Assembly (NCBI RefSeq): GCF_004357995.1
Contig: NZ_SMTK01000002.1
Location: 310,001 to 374,000, forward strand
Direction: 5' to 3'
Source: Arthrobacter crusticola
GTDB lineage: Bacteria > Actinomycetota > Actinomycetes > Actinomycetales > Micrococcaceae
Length of the DNA: 64,000 nt
In this document: one piece after another, positions 59,057-64,000 of the stretch
How positions within the stretch are numbered: position 1 is the first letter of the stretch
How the letters are laid out: every line of letters starts with the position of its first letter
The notes under the pieces: generated by a model
Seen by the model: only the letters and a program-made list of their open reading frames with translations
Told to the model about the DNA's origin: nothing
Databases searched by the model: none
Translations under genes and position numbers: made by a program

Positions 59057-60328
59057 ATGTTTATACAGCGCCGGGTTCGAGCGAAGATCTTCGTCACCGC
59101 GGCCGCGACAGCGCTGATGCTGTCCGCCTGCGCGCCCACTGACACCGACGTCGTGACCCTCGATTTCTTCCAGTTCAAACCGGAAGCCGTCGGCAGTTTC
59201 GACAAAATCATCAGCGAGTTCGAAGCCCAGAATCCAGGCATCAACGTGGTGCAGAACCATGTGCCGAATGCCGACACCGCCATCCGAACGCTGCTGGTGA
59301 AGAACAAGACACCCGATGTCCTGACCCTCAACACCAACGGCAACTACGGCAAACTCGCCGAGGCGGGCGTCTTCGCCGACCTCAGCGACCATCCCGCCGC
59401 CGACACAGTACTTCCGGCGGTCAAGGACATCGTCCAGGAACTCGGCTCCCGCACGCCCTCGGAGGTCAACGCGCTGCCGTTCTCCAGCAACGCCAGCGGC
59501 GTCCTGTACAACAAGGACCTCTTCGCCAAGTACGACGTGGACCCGCCCCGGACCTGGGATGAGCTGATCGAAGCGGCCGAAACCTTCAAGGCCAACGGCG
59601 TGACGCCCTTCTACACAACGCTCAAGGACGCCTGGACCGTTGGGCCGGCCTTCGTGAACCTCGGCGGCGCCCTCCAGCCCGAGGGCTTCTTTGAGGATCT
59701 GAAGTCCAGGGACGGCAAGGTGTCCTTCTCCAAGGACTACCCGGAAGCGGCGGAGAAGCTGAAGACGCTGTTTTCCTACGGCCAACCCGATGCGGCGAGC
59801 AGGGACTACAACGCGGGCAATGCGGCCTTTGGCGCCGGCGAGGCGGCGATGTACCTCCAGGGCAGCTACGCGATCCCGGCTATCCGGGCCGCCAACCCTG
59901 ACGCCAATATCGGCTCATTCCCCTACCCGGCCAGCAACGACCCCGCCGAGACAGTCGTCGTCTCCGGCGTCGACGTCGGGATCTCCATCGGACGCGACAC
60001 CGAGCACCCCGAGGAGGCCCGCAAGTTCACCGAGTTCCTCCTCTCCCAGGAGGTCGTCGAGGCGTATGCGAAGGAGCAGAGCGCCTTCTCACCCCTGAAG
60101 GCGAGCCCGCCCAACGAGGACCCGGCGCTCGAGGGGCTCGCCCCCTACTTCACCGAGGGACGCCTGATCGGCTTCATCGACCACCAGATCCCCTCGAGCC
60201 TGCCGCTGGCGCCGCTGCTCCAGGAGTTCGCCCTCGGAGGAAGCACCGACAACCTCCTCGCATCACTGGACAACGAGTGGAACAAGATCGCCGCCCGCAC
60301 CATCAGCAATGAGAAGGACAAACCATGA
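59057..60328 (+). CDS. Sugar ABC importer substrate-binding lipoprotein (MalE type)
   Basis: This 423-residue family-1 solute-binding protein has a signal peptide ending LMLSAC. FFQFKPEAVGSFDKIISEFEAQNPGI near residue 35, LPFSSNASGVLYNKDLFAKY, AAMYLQGSYAIPAIRAANPD and SIGRDTEHPEEARKFTEFLL match the family. The linked alpha-glucosidase points to an alpha-glucoside such as maltose, trehalose or an isomalto-oligosaccharide (inference). The ATG lies only a few bases after the predicted -10, and the upstream Shine-Dalgarno match is poor. Confidence 0.9.
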   Translation: MFIQRRVRAKIFVTAAATALMLSACAPTDTDVVTLDFFQFKPEAVGSFDKIISEFEAQNPGINVVQNHVPNADTAIRTLLVKNKTPDVLTLNTNGNYGKLAEAGVFADLSDHPAADTVLPAVKDIVQELGSRTPSEVNALPFSSNASGVLYNKDLFAKYDVDPPRTWDELIEAAETFKANGVTPFYTTLKDAWTVGPAFVNLGGALQPEGFFEDLKSRDGKVSFSKDYPEAAEKLKTLFSYGQPDAASRDYNAGNAAFGAGEAAMYLQGSYAIPAIRAANPDANIGSFPYPASNDPAETVVVSGVDVGISIGRDTEHPEEARKFTEFLLSQEVVEAYAKEQSAFSPLKASPPNEDPALEGLAPYFTEGRLIGFIDHQIPSSLPLAPLLQEFALGGSTDNLLASLDNEWNKIAARTISNEKDKP

Positions 60329-61215
60329 GCACGCTGACCAGGCCGAACGTCGGCCGCAAGACCCCCCGGGTCTTCTACTTCATGGTCCTTCCGGCGCTGG
60401 TGATCTTCGCGGTGTTCCACACGGTGCCGCTGCTGAGCGGAATCTACTTCAGCTTCACCAACTACGCCGGCTACGGTGAGTGGTCCTTCGTCGGGCTGAG
60501 CAACTACATCAACCTCTTCCGCGACGACCGGATCCTCAACGCCTACGGGTTCACCTTCCTGTTCGCCATCGTCTCCACCATCGCGGTCAACGTCATTTCC
60601 CTGGCCGTGGCCATCGCGCTTAACGGGCGGATCAAGTTCAAGACGGGCTTCCGCGGGATCTTCTTCATCCCGAACATCCTGTCGATCCTCATCGTCGGAT
60701 ACGTCTTCAACTACCTGTTCTCCAACTCGGTGCCCGCGATTGCCGAGGCGCTGGGAATCAACGCCCTGACCACGAGCATCCTCGCCGGCGCCGATACAGC
60801 CTGGATCGGCGTGGTGATCCTTTCCGTCTGGCAGGCGGCCGCCTTCAACATCATCATCTACCTGGCCGGGCTGCAGACCATCGGCGGTGAGCTGTACGAA
60901 GCGGCCTCGCTCGACGGCGCCTCCTCATGGCGGCAGTTCCGGTCCATCACCTTCCCCCTCATCGGGGCGTTCTTCACCATCAACATGGTTCTGTCCCTGA
61001 AGAACTTCCTGCAGGTGTTCGACCAGATCGTCTCCCTGACAGCCGGCGGACCGGGCACATCCACGGAATCGATCTCCCTGCTCATCTACCGGGGCGGGTT
61101 CGAGGGGGGCGAATACGGCTACCAGACCGCCAACGCCGTGATCTACCTCATCGTCATCATCGCCATCTCATTCGTCCAGCTGCGCATCCTGCAGCGCAGG
61201 GAGGCTTCCTTCTAA
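60325..61215 (+). CDS. Sugar ABC importer permease (MalF type)
   Basis: This 296-residue membrane protein has six segments. The coupling loop ELYEAASLDGASSWRQFRSITFPLI near residue 192 is characteristic of binding-protein-dependent sugar permeases. It overlaps the binding-protein stop (ATGA) and the next permease start (TAATG). No ATPase gene lies in this operon, so it probably borrows a shared MsmK-type ATPase encoded elsewhere (inference). Confidence 0.92.
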   Translation: MSTLTRPNVGRKTPRVFYFMVLPALVIFAVFHTVPLLSGIYFSFTNYAGYGEWSFVGLSNYINLFRDDRILNAYGFTFLFAIVSTIAVNVISLAVAIALNGRIKFKTGFRGIFFIPNILSILIVGYVFNYLFSNSVPAIAEALGINALTTSILAGADTAWIGVVILSVWQAAAFNIIIYLAGLQTIGGELYEAASLDGASSWRQFRSITFPLIGAFFTINMVLSLKNFLQVFDQIVSLTAGGPGTSTESISLLIYRGGFEGGEYGYQTANAVIYLIVIIAISFVQLRILQRREASF

Positions 61216-62108
61216 TGACAGCTACAGCAGAATCGGCAGCGCCACGTACCGCTGCCCCGTCCGGGCCCAGCCCCACGGCGATGCGGCGCGACCGCCCCAA
61301 GATCAACTGGTGGCTTACCGCACTCGTCGCGGTCTGTTCCCTGACGGTGCTCATCCCGTTGTACCTCGCCGTCGTCACCGCGCTGAAGACACCAGACCAG
61401 CTCGGCGGCACCGGATTCGAACTGCCCATCGGTGCCCGCTGGGAAAACTTCGCCGAGGCGTGGACCACGGTCAAGTTCCCCCGGGCCCTGCTCAACACTG
61501 CGTTGGTGACGGTCGGGGCGGTGCTGCTGACGCTCCTGACGAACTCGATGGTCGCCTACGCCATCGCCCGGAACCTTCACCGGAAGTTCTTCAAGGGCCT
61601 CTACCTCTACTTCATTGCTGCCCTCTTCGTACCGTTCCCGATCATCCTGCTCTCGGTGGTCAAGGAAACCGCGATCCTGGGCCTCGATAACCAGCTCGGC
61701 CTGATACTGCTCTACACGGTGTACGGACTCTCGTTCAACATCTTCGTCTACGTGGCCTACATCCGCTCGATCCCGCTCGAACTGGAGGAGGCCGCCCTCA
61801 CCGACGGCGCCAGCACCTGGACGATCTTCTGGCGCATCATCTTCCCGCTGCTTGGGCCGATGAACGCCACCGTGGGCATCCTCACCTGCCTGTGGGCGTG
61901 GAACGACTTCCTGCTGCCCCTGGTGATCCTCTCGGACCCGGCCGCCCAGACCCTCCCGCTGGCCCAGTTCATCTTCCAGGGCCAGTTCAACACCAACTAC
62001 CCGGTGGCCTTCGCCTCCTACCTGCTGGCCCTGGCGCCGCTGCTGCTCGTCTACCTGTTCGCCCAGCGCTGGGTTGTCTCCGGCGTCATGCGCGGCTCGA
62101 CCAAATAA
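61215..62108 (+). CDS. Sugar ABC importer permease (MalG type)
   Basis: This 297-residue membrane protein has a polar N-terminus of about 30 residues, six segments and the coupling loop ELEEAALTDGASTWTIFWRIIFPLL near residue 192. TCLWAWNDFLLPLVIL is another family block. It forms the heterodimer with the MalF-type permease. ATG 61215 overlaps the previous stop. Confidence 0.92.
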   Translation: MTATAESAAPRTAAPSGPSPTAMRRDRPKINWWLTALVAVCSLTVLIPLYLAVVTALKTPDQLGGTGFELPIGARWENFAEAWTTVKFPRALLNTALVTVGAVLLTLLTNSMVAYAIARNLHRKFFKGLYLYFIAALFVPFPIILLSVVKETAILGLDNQLGLILLYTVYGLSFNIFVYVAYIRSIPLELEEAALTDGASTWTIFWRIIFPLLGPMNATVGILTCLWAWNDFLLPLVILSDPAAQTLPLAQFIFQGQFNTNYPVAFASYLLALAPLLLVYLFAQRWVVSGVMRGSTK

Positions 62109-62139
62109 ACTCTCACAGACACCGAAAGGAAACCCCGCC

Positions 62140-63813
62140 GTGGCTACAAGCACCGCCGAAATTTCCGCACAGACCGGCTCCATGTCGGATCCCAACTGGT
62201 GGCGCCAGGCCGCCGTCTACCAGATCTACCCCCGCAGCTTCGCCGACTCCAACGGCGACGGCCTGGGCGACATCCGGGGCATCACCTCGCGGGTTCCCTA
62301 CCTGATGTCCCTGGGCGTGGACGCCGTCTGGCTCAGCCCGTTCTACCCCTCGGCCCTGGCCGACGGCGGCTATGACGTCGATGACTACCGAAACGTCGAT
62401 CCGAAGCTCGGAACACTCGAGGACTTCGATGAGCTGGTCGCCGCCCTGCACGGTGCCGGGATCAAGCTCATCGCCGACATCGTGCCCAACCACACCTCCA
62501 ACCGGCACGAGTGGTTCCGTGAGGCCCTGGCTTCGCCGAAGGGATCTCCGGCCCGGGAGCGGTACATCTTCCGCGACGGCAAGGGCCCGGACGGCTCCGA
62601 GCCGCCCTCGGACTGGGAGTCAGTCTTCGGCGGGCCGGCCTGGGACCGCACCGAGGACGGCCAGTGGTACCTTCACCTCTTCGCCCCGGAGCAGCCGGAC
62701 CTCAACTGGGACAACCGGGAGGTGCGCGATGACTTCCTGAAGACGCTGCGCTTCTGGTCCGACCGCGGTGTCGACGGCTTCCGGGTGGACGTGGCCCATG
62801 CGCTGACCAAGAACCTCACCGACCCGCTTCCCTCGAAGGCAGAGCTGGGCGCCGAGGACGAGAACCTCAACGGCGAGCACCCCTTCTGGGACCGCGACGA
62901 GGTCCACGAGATCTACACCGAATGGCGCCAGGTGTTCAACGAGTACGACCCGCCGCGCACCGCCGTCGCCGAGGCCTGGGTCCACGCGACCCGGCGGGCC
63001 CGCTACGCCAGCCCGGACGGGCTCGGCCAGGCGTTCAACTTCGACCTGCTGCGCGCCGACTGGAACCCCGGCCAGTTCCGCAGCATCATCACCACCAACC
63101 TCACCGAGGCCGAGAACTCCGGCGCCTCCTCGACGTGGGTCTTCTCCAACCACGATGTGGTCCGCCACGCCACGCGCTACGGCCTGCCCCCGGCCGGTGA
63201 CGGCAAGCCCACCGGCATCGACTGGCTGCTCAGCGGCGGAACTGCCCCGGAGCTGGACGCCGAACGCGGCCTCCTGCGTGCCCGCGCCGCCTCCCTGCTG
63301 ATGTTCGCGCTGCCCGGCTCGGCCTACCTGTACCAGGGTGAGGAGCTGGGCCTGCACGAGGTGGCCGACATCGCCGACGAAGCGCGTCAGGATCCGACGT
63401 TCTTCCGCAACCCGGGCGTCGAGGTCGGCCGTGACGGGTGCCGGGTGCCGCTGCCGTGGACCGCCGACGGGCCCTCCTTCGGCTTCGGAGGACACACGGC
63501 CCACCTGCCCCAGCCGGACTGGTTCTCCGACTCCGCCGTCGAGGTGCAGGAGGAGGCCCAGGACTCGACCCTGAACCTCTACCGCAGTGCCCTGGCGCTG
63601 CGCCGGGAACTCCAGACCACCGAGCAGCTCGACTGGGTTCCCACGGCACCGGAGGTCCTTCACTTCACCCGCTCCGGCGGGTGGCACTCGGTGACGAACT
63701 TCGGCACCGACCCGGTGGACCTGCCGGCGGGCCGGGTTGTGGTGAGCAGCGCACCCCTGGTCGACGGGAAACTTCCCGCCGACACCACCGCGTGGGTCAT
63801 CGCGGAGGCCTGA
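62140..63813 (+). CDS. Alpha-glucosidase (glycoside hydrolase family 13)
   Basis: This 557-residue enzyme has VYQIYPRSFADSNGDGLGDI near residue 24. The nucleophile Asp is in GFRVDVAHAL near 215, the acid/base Glu in AVAEAWVHATR and the transition-state Asp in FSNHDVVRHA. No signal peptide is present, so imported oligosaccharides are cut to glucose in the cytoplasm. GTG 62140 has AAAGGA 9 nt upstream. It closes the ROK-controlled importer operon. It resembles the GH13 enzyme at 32849-34459 in layout, but the two have different operon partners. Confidence 0.92.
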   Translation: MATSTAEISAQTGSMSDPNWWRQAAVYQIYPRSFADSNGDGLGDIRGITSRVPYLMSLGVDAVWLSPFYPSALADGGYDVDDYRNVDPKLGTLEDFDELVAALHGAGIKLIADIVPNHTSNRHEWFREALASPKGSPARERYIFRDGKGPDGSEPPSDWESVFGGPAWDRTEDGQWYLHLFAPEQPDLNWDNREVRDDFLKTLRFWSDRGVDGFRVDVAHALTKNLTDPLPSKAELGAEDENLNGEHPFWDRDEVHEIYTEWRQVFNEYDPPRTAVAEAWVHATRRARYASPDGLGQAFNFDLLRADWNPGQFRSIITTNLTEAENSGASSTWVFSNHDVVRHATRYGLPPAGDGKPTGIDWLLSGGTAPELDAERGLLRARAASLLMFALPGSAYLYQGEELGLHEVADIADEARQDPTFFRNPGVEVGRDGCRVPLPWTADGPSFGFGGHTAHLPQPDWFSDSAVEVQEEAQDSTLNLYRSALALRRELQTTEQLDWVPTAPEVLHFTRSGGWHSVTNFGTDPVDLPAGRVVVSSAPLVDGKLPADTTAWVIAEA

Positions 63814-63823
63814 ACACTCCACG

Positions 63824-63838
63824 GCGGGAACATCCCGC
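63824..63838 (+). terminator. Short terminator hairpin after the alpha-glucosidase gene
   Basis: GCGGGA (63824-63829) and TCCCGC (63833-63838) pair around a 3-nt loop, 10 nt after the stop codon. There is no T tract. Confidence 0.55.
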
Positions 63839-63871
63839 GATGGCGCTTTCGACGCTGAACCATCAACGACG

Positions 63872-63901
63872 GCGGGCGGTCACCTACTGGTGGCCGCCCG
63901 C
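63872..63901. terminator. Strong hairpin overlapping the end of the last gene
   Basis: Arms 63872-63884 and 63889-63901 form a 13-bp stem (one T-G position) with loop TACT. The minus-strand stop codon at 63882-63880 lies inside the 5' arm. It can terminate both converging transcripts and shares its core with the hairpin at 57733-57770. Confidence 0.75.
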
Positions 63902-64000
63902 TGGCGTCCGGGCAGGAGCGTCTCCAGGTGGGCGATGATCGCCCTCACTCCCACCTCGAATCCGAGGTCGGAGCGCCGTCCATCAAGGGAGGCCTGTGTG
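63880..64000 (-). CDS. C-terminal fragment of a probable TetR-family regulator (cut by window)
   Basis: Forty residues are visible and the gene continues beyond the window edge. The frame reads TQASLDGRRSDLGFEVGVRA, then IIAHLETLLPG, then a short tail with a TGA stop at 63882-63880. A final amphipathic helix with F-x-x-G-hydrophobic-x-A-I-I pattern is typical of the C-terminal end of TetR/AcrR regulators. The DNA-binding domain is not in view, so the family call is tentative. Confidence 0.45.
   Translation of the reverse strand, partial: TQASLDGRRSDLGFEVGVRAIIAHLETLLPGRQRAATSR

Noticed and set aside
1-64000. Mobile elements, phage genes, CRISPR arrays, toxin-antitoxin or classical defence systems
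   Set aside because: I found no transposase, integrase, terminal repeats, spaced direct-repeat array or defence-type domain anywhere in the window. Gene families and junction style are uniform throughout.

Overview
The window is high-GC, densely packed DNA with many overlapping ATGA/GTGA gene junctions, GTG starts, lipobox-bearing binding proteins and strong stem-only terminators. Together with families such as the SigK-type sigma factor, HxlR and ROK regulators and CitA/CitB-Tct, this suggests an Actinomycetota chromosome, plausibly order Micrococcales (inference; no rRNA or other taxonomic marker is present). I see no rRNA, tRNA, insertion sequence, prophage, CRISPR array or origin. It reads as a nutrient-acquisition region: six importer systems, each beside its own regulator and enzymes.

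Region A (1-11707): a DeoR-type regulator, cut by the window edge, diverges from a ten-gene operon. The operon encodes an LsrB/RhaS-type binding protein, a double ATPase, two permeases, DhaK, DhaL, a 3-hydroxyisobutyrate-dehydrogenase-like enzyme, a BtpA/SgcQ protein, an FGGY kinase and an M29 aminopeptidase homologue. It contains no recognisable classical isomerase or aldolase, and it is one of the two best candidates here for an undescribed pathway. Then come a pyruvyl-transferase-like gene and a DUF1992 gene (11797-13803).

Region B (13830-24412, with a distant arm at 28145-30254): an M20 peptidase diverges from a peptide importer (C-terminally anchored binding protein, two permeases, one fused double ATPase), followed by an LD-carboxypeptidase and two serine hydrolases of beta-lactamase folds, none with a signal peptide. 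About 14 kb away, an L-Ala-D/L-Glu-type epimerase diverges from a MurR/RpiR-family regulator. A 13-bp motif (11/13 identical) overlaps the predicted -10 box in both promoter regions, so the two loci look like one cell-wall-peptide uptake and recycling regulon.

Region C (24474-28179): a short-chain dehydrogenase, a flavin-dependent monooxygenase, an FMN reductase and an HxlR regulator, with nested palindromes upstream of the reductase. Region D (30274-32810): a hydrolase, a conserved unknown protein, a DUF72 protein and a small repeat lipoprotein.

Region E (32849-41896): a minus-strand polyamine-type ABC importer, then an amidohydrolase and an alpha-glucosidase, diverging from a GntR regulator and a soluble Cache-domain protein. 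Region F (41901-45204): an acetyltransferase, an aromatic-acid-exporter-like protein and an MFS transporter. Region G (45239-51408): a CitA/CitB two-component system diverging from a TctCBA carboxylate importer that ends in a UspA gene. Region H (51405-57702): a GAF histidine kinase, an ECF sigma factor, a lipoprotein, an F420/NADP-type oxidoreductase, a potassium channel, gluconokinase and a second luciferase-like enzyme. Region I (57785-63813): a ROK regulator diverging from a MalEFG-type sugar importer and an alpha-glucosidase. The last bases hold the C-terminal end of a probable TetR-type regulator.
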